Assembly (NCBI RefSeq): GCF_004348825.1
Contig: NZ_SMJU01000001.1
Coordinates: 1 to 64,000, forward strand
From: Arundinibacter roseus
GTDB lineage: Bacteria; Bacteroidota; Bacteroidia; Cytophagales; Spirosomataceae
Direction: 5' to 3'
Length of the DNA: 64,000 bases
Under the pieces are notes generated by a model, which saw only the letters and a list, made by a program, of their open reading frames with translations, was not told the DNA's origin and made no database searches. This document shows positions 46,413-58,353 of this stretch, piece after piece. Position numbers and translations under genes: made by a program. The stretch's first letter is position 1. Each line of letters begins with the position of its first letter.

Positions 46413-46430
46413 TTGATAAAGTCTTATCAA
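46413..46430. promoter_or_regulatory. TTGATAA-AGTC-TTATCAA dyad just before the M23 gene
   Basis: A 7-bp perfect inverted repeat with a 4-bp spacer ends 11 bp before the ATG at 46442. It could be an operator or a hairpin over the ribosome-binding site. Confidence 0.4.
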
Positions 46431-46441
46431 TCCTGAAATCC

Positions 46442-47785
46442 ATGAAAATTTCCTATGCACTCCTTCTCGTTTTATTGGTACTTCTTGGCACCCTTAGCTC
46501 CTGCGAAATATTCGGGCCGGGACAGGGTATTTTTGCCCCGGCTTCTCCACATGAGCAATATGCACGTTCGTTAAAATCAGCCAACCTGGACCAAACCGCC
46601 CTTGGAACCCGATGGCTGTCTGCCTCAGAAAAGGCCCTTCAAGACTCTGTTTCCCTGTCCGTTCCTTACCGCGAAAGTGGCTATTTCCCGGCGCATACGC
46701 CCGTAGCCGTAGGGTATAAACTGGCCGTTGAGCGGGGCGATGTAATCCTGCTTTCGCTTACCATTCAAAGCGAAAATCCTGCCCGGGTATTTTTGGATGT
46801 TTTTGAATTTGATGAAGAAAAAGGTACCACCAAACGAGTACTCTCCGGACAGGCCGACTCCACGCTTCGCTGGGAGGTTCGCCGCTCCCAAACCCACCTG
46901 ATCCGCATACAACCCGAGCTCCTTCGCAGTGGCCGCTACACCTTGTCGGTCAGCCGTCAACCGCTCCTGGCATTTCCAGTGGAGGGGCGCAACAGCAAAC
47001 AAATCAGTAGTTTTTGGGGCGCCAATCGTGACGGAGGCCGGAGGTCGCACGAAGGCGTTGATATTTTCGCCCCTCGCCAAACCCCCGCACTCGCCGCAAC
47101 GGATGGCCTCGTGACAAGGGTTGGAGTCAATACTTTGGGCGGAAATCATGTATTTCTTTCCAGCATCAAGCACGGCCTTAATCTATACTACGCCCATCTC
47201 GATAGCTGGAATGTGGCACAAGGCGCACGCGTGCAGGCAGGAGACACCATCGGGTTTATTGGAAATACGGGCAACGCACGCACCACTGGCCCGCACCTGC
47301 ATTTTGGTATTTATGAATCAGGGAAGGGAGCAATTGATCCACTCCCATTTATCAGAATTGGCTCCGGCGAACCTACCCAAGCCCTTTTAGCAGCAGAGCT
47401 TTTGGGCGATACCCTCCGGCTAACCTCAGCTTCGCCTTTGCGGATAGCCCCTACATCCAAAGCCGACCGTCTGCAAACGCTTCCCCGATATCAGATCGTG
47501 TCGGTCATTGGCGGTACTGCCGAATGGGTACGGGTACGGACACCTGCCAACCTCGAAGGTTACGTGTCACGCAATGCACTCAGCCCCATTGAAAAATCGC
47601 TGCGGGCGCGCACATTGCCTCCCCAAACTGTAATTCTGGATAATGCTTCGACTTTGGCAACTGTAATGGATTCACTAAAAACATCCGGTAAAATTTCTGT
47701 TTTGGGTGTTCACGATTCCTTTGAGCTAGTGGAAAGTCCGTCCGGCGGTTCTTTTGGTTGGGTAAATATGGAGGTTTCAAACTGA
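46442..47785 (+). CDS. M23-family (LytM) peptidase lipoprotein with SH3-like C-terminus
   Basis: 447 aa. A lipoprotein signal ends LGTLSSC (Cys about 21). Residues about 60-175 form a beta-rich N-domain. The LytM domain (about 180-300) has the zinc ligands in RRSHEGVDIFAPR and the catalytic HLHFGIYESG, plus YYAHLD and GDTIGFIGNTGNARTTGPHL. The remainder (about 310-447) looks like one or two SH3b-type modules (IVSVIGGTAEWVRVRTPANL, EGYVSRNAL). It probably cleaves peptide crosslinks in peptidoglycan. It stands between the PorE-like gene and cry-DASH. Confidence 0.9.
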   Translation: MKISYALLLVLLVLLGTLSSCEIFGPGQGIFAPASPHEQYARSLKSANLDQTALGTRWLSASEKALQDSVSLSVPYRESGYFPAHTPVAVGYKLAVERGDVILLSLTIQSENPARVFLDVFEFDEEKGTTKRVLSGQADSTLRWEVRRSQTHLIRIQPELLRSGRYTLSVSRQPLLAFPVEGRNSKQISSFWGANRDGGRRSHEGVDIFAPRQTPALAATDGLVTRVGVNTLGGNHVFLSSIKHGLNLYYAHLDSWNVAQGARVQAGDTIGFIGNTGNARTTGPHLHFGIYESGKGAIDPLPFIRIGSGEPTQALLAAELLGDTLRLTSASPLRIAPTSKADRLQTLPRYQIVSVIGGTAEWVRVRTPANLEGYVSRNALSPIEKSLRARTLPPQTVILDNASTLATVMDSLKTSGKISVLGVHDSFELVESPSGGSFGWVNMEVSN

Positions 47786-47834
47786 ATTTGAAGCCAACCG
47801 GCTACTTCGTCTAAAAAACCTTTCTGTTTTGGCG

Positions 47835-47842
47835 TATGTTTG
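47835..47842 (+). promoter_or_regulatory. Candidate -7 box TATGTTTG for cry-DASH
   Basis: TAnnTTTG match 29 bp before the ATG at 47872. It overlaps an upstream in-frame ATG (47836), supporting the later start. No TTTG at -33. Confidence 0.4.
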
Positions 47843-47871
47843 CAGATAGTATCAACAGGCTATCGCATTTC

Positions 47872-49305
47872 ATGTCCAATCGCACAATTTACTGGTTTCG
47901 TAACGATCTGCGCCTTCACGACAACGAAGGTTTTTTGAAAGCTTCCCAAAGACCCGGTGAAATTATCCCGGTATATGTTTTTGATCCCCGAATTTTTGAA
48001 TTATCACCGCTTGGTTTTCGGAAAACAGGGATTTTTAAAACCCGTTTTTTGCTTGAATCCGTAGAAGATTTACGTCGGTCTTTGCAAGCAAAAGGCGCCG
48101 ATCTGCTCATCCGGTTTGGGGAGCCTGAAAAAGTACTTGCCGAACTGGCCCAACAATATGACGTCAGCGAAATTCACCTCAGCAAAGAAGTTGCACAGGA
48201 AGAAACCGACGTAGAATCTTCGCTCAGTAAGCGCCTGAAAATCCTGAATGTGGATATGGTTTTTACCTGGATGGCCACCCTTTACCATGTGCGGGATTTA
48301 CCCTTTGGGTTCAATAAATTACCCAACGTTTTCACCGATTTTAGAAAAAGCGTCGAAAAAAATACGTCGGTTCGCCCAACCCTGGCCGAGCCATCCGCTC
48401 TCAACTTACCTGAGGAATTCGTGCCTGGTGAAATTCCTTCATTCCAAACACTCGGCTATGAAGAAACGGAACTGATACAGGCAGATGGCAGGGGCGTTCT
48501 TGATTTTAAAGGCGGCGAAACCGCCGGTTTGCAGCGCTTGCATGCATATCTCTGGGAAACACAGAACTTAGCTACTTACAAAACTACCCGAAACGGTCTG
48601 CTTGGCGCTGATTATTCCTCCAAATTCTCCGCCTGGCTGGCAGTAGGCTGTCTTTCTCCACGAAAGGTTTATGAGGAAGTCAAACGATTTGAAACGGAAA
48701 TTATAGTCAATGACTCAACTTACTGGCTGATATTTGAGCTGCTGTGGCGCGACTATTTCCGCTTTGTCATGCTGCGCTGGGGCACTCGCTTATTCAAACC
48801 CTCAGGACTAAAACTCGACAAAGACAAAACCTGGAAACAGGATAAAGCACTTTTTGAACGCTGGACATCCGGCCAAACCGGCGTACCTTTTGTAGACGCC
48901 AACATGCGCGAGTTAAACGCTACGGGCTTTATGTCTAACCGGGGCCGGCAAAATGTCGCTAGTTTCCTGGCTCATGATTTGGGTATCGACTGGACCTGGG
49001 GTGCGGCTTACTTTGAAAGTCTGCTGCTAGATTATGACGTATGCAGCAATTGGGGCAACTGGAACTACATTGCAGGCGTGGGCAACGATCCGCGCGAAAA
49101 CCGCTATTTCAATACTTATTCACAGGCCACCCGCTACGATCCCGACGGCGCTTACCTGCGGCATTGGCTGCCTGAGCTTGCGGAAGTGCCTGCCGATAGG
49201 CTAAACAAAGTATGGCAACTGAGCAAATCGGAACAGGAAACCTACGGCGTCTCCTTAGGCAGTACATATCCGTTACCGATCATCCCGGCCGACAAATGGT
49301 TGTAG
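47872..49305 (+). CDS. DASH-type cryptochrome / photolyase
   Basis: 477 aa from the ATG at 47872 (MSNRTIYWFRNDLRLHDNEG); a start at 47836 would add 12 odd residues and cover the -7 box. The N-terminal photolyase alpha/beta domain is followed by the FAD-binding helical domain: YSSKFSAWLAVGCLSPRKVY, the WRDYFRF segment, VPFVDANMRELNATGFMSNR, GRQNVASFLAHDLGIDWTWG and CSNWGNWNYIAGVGNDPREN, followed by YFN. The C-terminal LRHWLPEL block is typical. DASH proteins repair CPDs in single-stranded or loop DNA, or act as light sensors. Confidence 0.92.
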   Translation: MSNRTIYWFRNDLRLHDNEGFLKASQRPGEIIPVYVFDPRIFELSPLGFRKTGIFKTRFLLESVEDLRRSLQAKGADLLIRFGEPEKVLAELAQQYDVSEIHLSKEVAQEETDVESSLSKRLKILNVDMVFTWMATLYHVRDLPFGFNKLPNVFTDFRKSVEKNTSVRPTLAEPSALNLPEEFVPGEIPSFQTLGYEETELIQADGRGVLDFKGGETAGLQRLHAYLWETQNLATYKTTRNGLLGADYSSKFSAWLAVGCLSPRKVYEEVKRFETEIIVNDSTYWLIFELLWRDYFRFVMLRWGTRLFKPSGLKLDKDKTWKQDKALFERWTSGQTGVPFVDANMRELNATGFMSNRGRQNVASFLAHDLGIDWTWGAAYFESLLLDYDVCSNWGNWNYIAGVGNDPRENRYFNTYSQATRYDPDGAYLRHWLPELAEVPADRLNKVWQLSKSEQETYGVSLGSTYPLPIIPADKWL

Positions 49306-49396
49306 GCCCTAGGCTACCGATAATGTAGTTTTATAGTTAGAAATAATTAGATTTGAATAATTTTATACCAACATCAACCTCAAATCAAAAACTGTT

Positions 49397-49978
49397 ATGT
49401 CAAAGAGTGTAATCGTTATAGTAGTCGTTCTTTTGCTGGGTGGCATGTTCGGATGCAGTACATACAACGGACTTGTCGGCAAAGACGAAACCGTCAATGA
49501 AGCCTGGTCAAAAGTGCAAAGCCAATACCAACGCCGGGCGGATCTGATTCCCAATCTTGTGAACACAGTTAAAGGAGCAGCCGATTTTGAAAAAAGTACC
49601 CTTACGGGTGTAATTGAAGCGCGTTCCAAGGCAACTTCCGTACAGCTAACAGCCGATCAGCTGACTCCCGAAAATATGCAGAAATTTCAGGCTGCACAGG
49701 AGCAACTGAGCGGGGCATTGTCGCGACTACTGGTATCCGTAGAGCGGTATCCTGAACTAAAAGCCAATCAGAATTTTCTGGAATTACAGGCGCAGCTGGA
49801 AGGCACCGAAAACCGAATTGCTGTGGCTCGAAATGACTTCAATACCGTAGTGAAAGACTATAACCAATCGGTCCGTAGCTTTCCGGCCAATATATTTGCG
49901 GGCATGTTTGGCTTTCCTGTCAAAGGATTCTTCGAAGCTTCTCAGGCAGCACAAAACGCTCCAACGGTACAATTCTAA
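49397..49978 (+). CDS. LemA family protein
   Basis: 193 aa. An N-terminal hydrophobic segment ends GGMFGCS, either a lipobox (Cys20) or a membrane anchor. LemA hallmarks are YNGLVGKDETVNEAWSKVQS, YQRRADLIPNLVNTVKG, SRLLVSVERYPELKANQNFL and ENRIAVARNDFNTVVKDYNQ, then FPANIFAGMFGF. It has a long helical fold; its role in bacteria is unknown. TPM-domain proteins often sit beside lemA, as here, but a strong terminator (50007-50047) separates them. Confidence 0.93.
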   Translation: MSKSVIVIVVVLLLGGMFGCSTYNGLVGKDETVNEAWSKVQSQYQRRADLIPNLVNTVKGAADFEKSTLTGVIEARSKATSVQLTADQLTPENMQKFQAAQEQLSGALSRLLVSVERYPELKANQNFLELQAQLEGTENRIAVARNDFNTVVKDYNQSVRSFPANIFAGMFGFPVKGFFEASQAAQNAPTVQF

Positions 49979-50006
49979 TTCTGAGGATTCCGACACGTAC
50001 CTTACT

Positions 50007-50047
50007 GGCGCCACGCTGCTTATTTTTGGTGGTGTGGCGCCTTTTTT
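50007..50047 (+). terminator. Terminator of lemA
   Basis: GGCGCCAC / GTGGCGCC with a 19-nt interior, followed by T6. Confidence 0.88.
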
Positions 50048-50074
50048 GTTGGCTATTTAAACCAAATTCCCGCT

Positions 50075-50515
50075 ATGTCTAAGGCACACCCTTTGTTTGG
50101 AAAAGAAGAACAGGATCAAATTGTACAGGCCATTCAGGAGGCAGAAAAACAAACCTCCGGCGAAATCAAAGTACATATTGAACAACACTGCCCGGATGCC
50201 GACGTCATGGAACGCGCCAAAGTCGTGTTCGGTGAGCTAGGCATGCATACCACTCAATTTCAGAACGGCGTACTTTTTTACCTCGCCTATCAGGATCGTA
50301 AGTTTGCTGTTCTGGGCGATAAAGGAATTTATGAAAAAGTACCCCACGACTTTTGGGAAAGCACCAAAGACAAACTGCGCTTGCATTTCAAAGCCAGCGA
50401 GTTTTCCATTGGCCTGTGTGAAGGCATTCTGGAAGCTGGTTTGCAATTGAAAAAATACTTCCCCTATCAATCAGATGACACAAATGAACTCCCCGATGAT
50501 GTATCATTTGGATAA
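50075..50515 (+). CDS. TPM-domain protein, cytoplasmic or peripheral
   Basis: 146 aa covering most of a TPM fold with no signal peptide or membrane helix: FGKEEQDQIVQAIQEAEKQT, SGEIKVHIEQHC, QNGVLFYLAYQDRKFAVLGD and GIYEKVPHDFWE. TPM domains were named from a thylakoid acid phosphatase (TLP18.3); the bacterial role is unclear. The gene ends 9 bp before a second TPM gene, so both are in one operon. Confidence 0.88.
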   Translation: MSKAHPLFGKEEQDQIVQAIQEAEKQTSGEIKVHIEQHCPDADVMERAKVVFGELGMHTTQFQNGVLFYLAYQDRKFAVLGDKGIYEKVPHDFWESTKDKLRLHFKASEFSIGLCEGILEAGLQLKKYFPYQSDDTNELPDDVSFG

Positions 50516-50524
50516 CTTAAAGCC

Positions 50525-51301
50525 ATGAATAAATTTCGCTGTTTTCTTCCCTTCCTGACACTTTTTCTGCTGGCCACTAGCCTGTTTGCGCAGGACATTC
50601 CCCCACGGCCCAGCCCGCCCCGGCTCGTCAACGACCTGGCCAATCAGCTCAACGGCACCGAAGTAGCCGCTCTGGAACAAAAACTGGTAGCCTACAACGA
50701 CTCAACGTCCACGCAGATTACGGTCGTGATTGTACCAACCGTGGAGCCCTACGCCATTGCCGACTATGCCTTTAAACTTGGGCGTGAATGGGGTGTAGGT
50801 CAAAAAGGAAAGAATAACGGAATTGTCCTGCTTTGGGCGCCCAACGACCGCAAGGTATTTATTGCCACCGGATACGGCATGGAAGGGGTCGTTCCGGATG
50901 CGATTGCCAAGCGTATCATTTCTCAGGAAATTATCCCGGAATTTAAAAATAACATGTTTTACCGCGGACTCGACCGGGGAGTTGATGCCATTATCCGGGC
51001 AGCGGCCGGCGAGTATGAAGCCGAAGCTACGAACTCCGACGAAGGTTTTCCAGGAGGCTTTGTTGTCTTTATTTTTATTCTGATTATCATTCTGATCATT
51101 ATTTCCCGCAACAAAGGCGGCGGCTCAGGCGGACGCGGATTCCGAAATACGAGTGCTGGTCCTGTCATTTGGCCATATAGCACGCACACGGGCTGGGGCA
51201 GCTCCTCGGGAAACTGGGGCGGTGGCAGTAGCAGCGGTGGAGGTTTTGGCGGCTTTGGTGGTGGTAGCTTTGGCGGCGGTGGCGCTGGTGGAGATTATTA
51301 A
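50525..51301 (+). CDS. TPM-domain membrane protein with Gly-rich tail (YgcG-like)
   Basis: 258 aa. A signal peptide (CFLPFLTLFLLATSLFAQ) precedes a periplasmic TPM domain (about 30-170: LVNDLANQLNGTEVAALEQK, QITVVIVPTVEPYAIADYAF, NNGIVLLWAPNDRKVFIATG, YGMEGVVPDAIAKRIIS). A membrane helix at about 178-192 (FVVFIFILIIILIIIS) follows. The C-terminal tail is almost all Gly and Ser (GGGSSSGGGFGGFGGGSFGG). This is the usual YgcG layout next to lemA. The function is not established. Confidence 0.9.
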   Translation: MNKFRCFLPFLTLFLLATSLFAQDIPPRPSPPRLVNDLANQLNGTEVAALEQKLVAYNDSTSTQITVVIVPTVEPYAIADYAFKLGREWGVGQKGKNNGIVLLWAPNDRKVFIATGYGMEGVVPDAIAKRIISQEIIPEFKNNMFYRGLDRGVDAIIRAAAGEYEAEATNSDEGFPGGFVVFIFILIIILIIISRNKGGGSGGRGFRNTSAGPVIWPYSTHTGWGSSSGNWGGGSSSGGGFGGFGGGSFGGGGAGGDY

Positions 51302-51346
51302 TTATCTCAGTTTTTCACAAAAAGTCAAATAGAAGTAACTTGTATG

Positions 51347-51390
51347 AACGCCTCATTCTGCCTAAATTTATAGGCAAAATGAGGCGTTTT
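51347..51390 (+). terminator. Terminator of the TPM operon
   Basis: AACGCCTCATT / AATGAGGCGTT enclosing a second stem TGCCTA / TAGGCA, then TTTT on plus. Confidence 0.85.
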
Positions 51391-51490
51391 CGCCTTCACC
51401 GCACACGAACTAATCCCGATGAAAGGGCATGAAACTCCTCATTGCATCGTTTTGGGAAAATAAGTTTAAAATTATCAACGTATACACTTC

Positions 51491-52399
51491 ATGGAAAACA
51501 GAGTTAATGTGGGTTTATTAATCGGTTTTCTGGTCATGACGGTGGTTTCGGTAATGTTTGGGTACCTCTACTACCACGAAAGGGCAATAACCCGGCAGCA
51601 GGAACGAGCGCTTGACACCCGGGTGAATGAACTGGCACTTACCGAAATGAAACTTGACTCAATTTCCCGACAGTTGACCGAACAAATTACACAGGTACGG
51701 CAATTGGGAGGCAATGTTAAAGAACTGGAACGCATTAAAGCCCGGCTTGAAGCCGACCGCGCCGAACTCCGCAAGGGCAATATTGTGCTCGCTTCTACGG
51801 TTAAGGAATATGAAGATTTTTTAACCAAAAAAAATACAGAACTCATCTCTCTGCGAAACGCAAATAAAAGTTTATCCTCTAAAAATCAAGAACTTGACTC
51901 GACCAACATAATGTTACAGCAGGAACGCCAACTGCTTGATGATTCGCTGGCACAGGTGCTTTCCAAAACGCAGGATCTGGAAGCGAAGGTGTCATTGGCG
52001 GCCACGCTGAAAGCCCGAAATTTGAAAGTTGTGGCGGTATCTACGAAAGGTAAAGAACGGGAAGCCGCCGACCTCCGCGCCCGACAGGTAGATGACCTCC
52101 GGGTAGAGTTTGAGCTGGAAGCCAACCCCCTTGCCGAACCCGGCACCAAACGTATATACATGAAAATTCTCGACCCGCGCGGAGCCACACTTTCTGATGC
52201 AAGCCTGGGATCGGGCGTATTGTCCTACCACGGCAGGTCGGAGCTGTTTACGCTGAGTAAGGATGTAGCCTACACCAACAGTACGCAAAAAGTCAACATT
52301 ATTTATAACCGCACGCAACCCTATCAGAAAGGGACCTACTCGGTGGAGTTGTTTGCCGAAGGACAAAAAATCGGGGAAGGGGGCTTTTCGATTCGGTAG
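51491..52399 (+). CDS. Membrane-anchored periplasmic coiled-coil protein (paralogue of 11867-12817)
   Basis: 302 aa. One membrane helix at about 7-27 (VGLLIGFLVMTVVSVMFGYL) precedes a coiled coil at about 35-175, then a C-terminal domain with LKARNLKVVAVSTKGKEREA, IYMKILDPRGATLSDASLGS and EGQKIGEGGFSIR. This matches the protein at 11867-12817 in length, order and final -G(G)xFxIR. The function is unknown. It is transcribed alone and convergent with katG. Confidence 0.8.
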   Translation: MENRVNVGLLIGFLVMTVVSVMFGYLYYHERAITRQQERALDTRVNELALTEMKLDSISRQLTEQITQVRQLGGNVKELERIKARLEADRAELRKGNIVLASTVKEYEDFLTKKNTELISLRNANKSLSSKNQELDSTNIMLQQERQLLDDSLAQVLSKTQDLEAKVSLAATLKARNLKVVAVSTKGKEREAADLRARQVDDLRVEFELEANPLAEPGTKRIYMKILDPRGATLSDASLGSGVLSYHGRSELFTLSKDVAYTNSTQKVNIIYNRTQPYQKGTYSVELFAEGQKIGEGGFSIR

Positions 52400-52466
52400 G
52401 CAGGCAGTTTTAGTACAGACACTTGGCCTTCATGAAGTTACTTCTACTAGTTTCTAAATCTTTATA

Positions 52467-52509
52467 AAAACGAAGAAACCCTCATTCCAGAACATGAATG
52501 AGGGTTTCT
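52467..52509 (-). terminator. Terminator of katG
   Basis: AGAAACCCTCATTC / GAATGAGGGTTTCT, 14-bp perfect stem with an 8-nt loop. T-rich TTCGTTTTT follows on the minus strand. Confidence 0.92.
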
Positions 52510-52529
52510 AAGCTGTAAGAGACTAAGGA

Positions 52530-55353
<2,824 letters not shown>

Positions 55354-56289
55354 ATGAACTTACAACAAATACAATACATCGTTGCGCTAGATAAATTCAA
55401 GAATTTCAGTCATGCCGCTGAATCCTGTTTTATAACTCAGGCTACATTAAGTACGATGGTTAAAAAATTAGAAGAAGAGCTGGATATTGTAATTTTTGAC
55501 AGAAAAACCAACCCAATTTTAACGACAGAATGCGGGAAAGAGCTAATTGAAGAAGCAAAAAAAATACTTTGGCACAGCAATAACCTAAAACAACTTTCTT
55601 CCACCTTAAAGGGGAATATTGAGGGCGAGTTAAGAATTGGAGTTATTCCGACAATTGCAGGGAATTTATTGTACCGGGTTATTCCTGATTTGATCTTGAA
55701 GTTTCCTAAGCTAAAATTGTTCATCTCAGAAATAAATACTTCATCAATTATTCAAAAAATTAAAATGGGAGAACTCGACGCAGGAATCGTTTCTACTCCA
55801 TTGAACGTCGATGGAATAGACGAAGAAATTCTATACTATGAAAAGCTGCTGGTCTACGGAAATCAAAACAGAAATAAGAAATACCTTATCCCCGAAGAAA
55901 TTTCTACGGAAAAAATATGGCTGCTTGAAGAAGGAAATTGTTTGCGGGAGCAAGTGATAAATTTTTGTGGGCTAAATCCAAAGAAAATGCATGAAAACCT
56001 TCATTTTCAGCCCAATTCCTTTGAAACCTTACTAAGCTTTGTTGACAGATTAAATGGTCTAACTCTCATTCCGGAACTCTACTTCATGGACTTACCACTT
56101 GAAAAAAAATCAAAAGTCATTGATTTTCAAACGCCCGTACCCGTCCGGGAAGTAAGTGTCATTTATCACAGACCCTATGCAAAACTTCGGCTGGTGAATA
56201 CCTTAATTAAAGAAATAAAAGAAACGATCTTACCACTATTGAGTACAAGTACTTTAAAGAATAATGAAATTGTGATTGCCAAAATTTAG
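55354..56289 (+). CDS. oxyR: OxyR-type LysR-family peroxide sensor and regulator
   Basis: 311 aa. The N-terminal winged HTH is MNLQQIQYIVALDKFKNFSH with ITQATLSTMVKKLEEELD. The C-terminal sensor domain has C196 and C205 in LEEGNCLREQVINFC, the same spacing and context as redox Cys199/Cys208 of E. coli OxyR. H2O2 would oxidise these to a disulfide and switch the regulator on. Divergence from katG fits a role as its activator. Coding is AT-richer than that of neighbouring katG. Confidence 0.93.
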   Translation: MNLQQIQYIVALDKFKNFSHAAESCFITQATLSTMVKKLEEELDIVIFDRKTNPILTTECGKELIEEAKKILWHSNNLKQLSSTLKGNIEGELRIGVIPTIAGNLLYRVIPDLILKFPKLKLFISEINTSSIIQKIKMGELDAGIVSTPLNVDGIDEEILYYEKLLVYGNQNRNKKYLIPEEISTEKIWLLEEGNCLREQVINFCGLNPKKMHENLHFQPNSFETLLSFVDRLNGLTLIPELYFMDLPLEKKSKVIDFQTPVPVREVSVIYHRPYAKLRLVNTLIKEIKETILPLLSTSTLKNNEIVIAKI

Positions 56290-56400
56290 CAAATAAAAAA
56301 CAAATTAAATGAGTAGTTATTCAGATTTCAAGTGCAACTTACTAATCCTTACTTGTTTTTCAAGAACTCAAAATCTTTATCTATTCTCTAATTTTCCATC

Positions 56401-56441
56401 AAAAAAGCCGGATTAAAAAGAAGTGTTTCTTTCTAATCCGG
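56401..56441 (-). terminator. Terminator of the 56478-57944 gene
   Basis: CCGGATTA / TAATCCGG with an 18-nt interior, then T6 on the minus strand, 37 bp after the stop. Confidence 0.85.
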
Positions 56442-56477
56442 TTCGGGTAATATCTATTAAAATGAAGCTTTATTTCC

Positions 56478-57944
56478 TTAACTATCGGTGGTTTGTTTTT
56501 TCACGGCTTCTCTTGCATCGTACACCACACACGGAAAACCAAACAAGCATTTATCCTTAATAATTTGGGCTACATTTTCGGGGACGAGTTGCTCCCATCC
56601 GGGCTCGCCGCGCTTCACCATTGCCAGCACCTGATCGGTCGTCCAGCGCATGTGTTCTACTTTATAATCCCGAATGTCCTCAATTTTATCGTTGATTACC
56701 AAATAGCTATATAACGGTTTGAGATTGTCCGGTACTTCAAAATTCTGGCAGTTATAGATCGTTTCATCGGCTCGCAGCGTGGGGTAAATCAGCAGCTTTA
56801 CTTTTCGGCTAAACAACGTTGCAAAAGATTCGAGAATACCGCCCGGCAAAAAGTCGTAGTGTTTTTCTTTAAAAATATCCTGCAAACTCGGAATCCCGAG
56901 CAGAAGACCGATTTTGAGCCGCGTCAGTTTGGACAGATAAGCCACAAGGTGAAAGTACTCGTGGTAGTTGGAGATCATCACTACGTGCCCCATGGAGCAC
57001 AGAATATCCACCCGGTCCAGAAAATCCTTTTCGTCAATGTGCTCATCATCTGCCTGTTGCAGGTTACGCAGCGTCAGCTCCGATACCATCAGCACGCGGG
57101 CAGGGTCCACGTCGGGCTCGGCCAAAAACTGCCGCGTACCATTTTCAATGAGGTCTACGTGTACGTTGGTAATAGGCCGCAGGCGGCCGCGCATCATCAG
57201 AATGTGCTTTTTATAAAATGCTTCCGACGGTTGCAGCACGCCCCCATCGGCGCCAAACAGGGCGGCATTGGTAAAGCCATTTTTGACCAGATGCAGGCTC
57301 ATCACACGGTTGTCGACCTCCATAAAATCCGGGCCGCTAAATCGGATCATGTCGATTTCGATCCGCTCGGGGCTCAGGTCGTCCATGAGCGAAAGCAGCA
57401 GGGTATCAGCCGACATCGGGTAGTAAAAGCAGCCGTAGATCAGGTTGACGCCAATGACGCCGAGTGCCTGCTGTTGCAGTACATTTTCGTTGTCGAGCAT
57501 GCGCACATGAATGACCACTTCGTTGTAGGGGCCCATCGGGTGCAGCTGAAACCGCAGGCCAATCCAGCCGTGGGGTTCGTTGGTTTTCTGGTAATTAAGC
57601 GCCACAACGGTGTTGGCAAAGGCAAAAAACAAGCTATTGGCGCCGCGTTTTTCGGCCAGGCGTTTTTCCATCAGGCTATACTCTTTGTGCAGCATTTTGA
57701 TCAGCCGCGACTCGCATACGTAGCGGCCGCTCTCTTCGGTGCCGTAGATCGCATCGCTAAACGTCATATCGTAGGCAGACATCGTTTTGGCAACGGTGCC
57801 GGAAGCTCCGCCTGCTCTAAAAAATATGGAGGCCGTTTCCTGCCCGGCACCGATTTCGGCAAATGAGCCGTAAATGCGCGGGTCAAGGTTCAGCCGAAGT
57901 GCTTTTTGTTTGGTTCCGAGTGTTTTATCGTGTGAGGCAGACAT
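56478..57944 (-). CDS. Conserved protein of unknown function, 488 aa
   Basis: A soluble 488-aa protein with no signal peptide or membrane helix. The N-terminus (RLNLDPRIYGSFAEIGAGQE, then ASIFFRAGGASGTVAKTMSA and FSDAIYG) looks highly conserved, with a run of Gly and small residues. The middle holds WIGLRFQLHPMGPYNEVVIH and FYYPMSADTLLLSLMDDLSP. I recall homologues with inconsistent names, but I see no nucleotidyl-transferase HxGH or TonB-receptor features and give no function. It is transcribed alone, and the opposite strand carries a 335-codon shadow frame. Confidence 0.85.
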   Translation of the reverse strand: MSASHDKTLGTKQKALRLNLDPRIYGSFAEIGAGQETASIFFRAGGASGTVAKTMSAYDMTFSDAIYGTEESGRYVCESRLIKMLHKEYSLMEKRLAEKRGANSLFFAFANTVVALNYQKTNEPHGWIGLRFQLHPMGPYNEVVIHVRMLDNENVLQQQALGVIGVNLIYGCFYYPMSADTLLLSLMDDLSPERIEIDMIRFSGPDFMEVDNRVMSLHLVKNGFTNAALFGADGGVLQPSEAFYKKHILMMRGRLRPITNVHVDLIENGTRQFLAEPDVDPARVLMVSELTLRNLQQADDEHIDEKDFLDRVDILCSMGHVVMISNYHEYFHLVAYLSKLTRLKIGLLLGIPSLQDIFKEKHYDFLPGGILESFATLFSRKVKLLIYPTLRADETIYNCQNFEVPDNLKPLYSYLVINDKIEDIRDYKVEHMRWTTDQVLAMVKRGEPGWEQLVPENVAQIIKDKCLFGFPCVVYDAREAVKKQTTDS

Positions 57945-58353
57945 GAATGTTCTTTTTTGGTAAATATAAAAAAAATACTACTTCTTTCGGTGGCTTATTC
58001 CTCCTGCACTTCACTTTCAAGGAAAAACACAAACCACCTGCGGTGACATTTTACCTTCATCTGTACAGAAGGTAATTTCTAAAAAAACAGTAAAAAATTC
58101 TGTTTCCATCCCTGTTCCTGGTTATCTTGCCTGTGGATATACTACACCAAACGAAGTTTTTCGAACCTTAGGTGTTTGTTCCGATGCCTTTTTTTCAAGC
58201 CATATTCTACGTACTCTTTGCAGTCGTCCCAACATCCGAAACAGGAATGAACAGAATACTTTTTGAACGGATCAATTCTTGAAAAGAGACAATTTTTACC
58301 CCTTAAAACACGAAAAAGACTATTAAAACTAATACTAAACCCAACTCAACTTT
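57945..58353. other. 409-bp divergent gap
   Basis: No gene is seen. It holds one small hairpin, TACCTTC / GAAGGTA (58052-58058 / 58068-58074), without a T-run. Promoters for the two divergent genes should be here, but no consensus pair was found. Confidence 0.5.

Noticed and set aside
56859-57866. 335-codon open frame on plus, opposite the 488-aa gene
   Set aside because: Its product is rich in His, Gln and Val with no motif. The minus frame has a normal composition, starts and stops cleanly and ends at a terminator. This is a shadow of a GC-richer gene.
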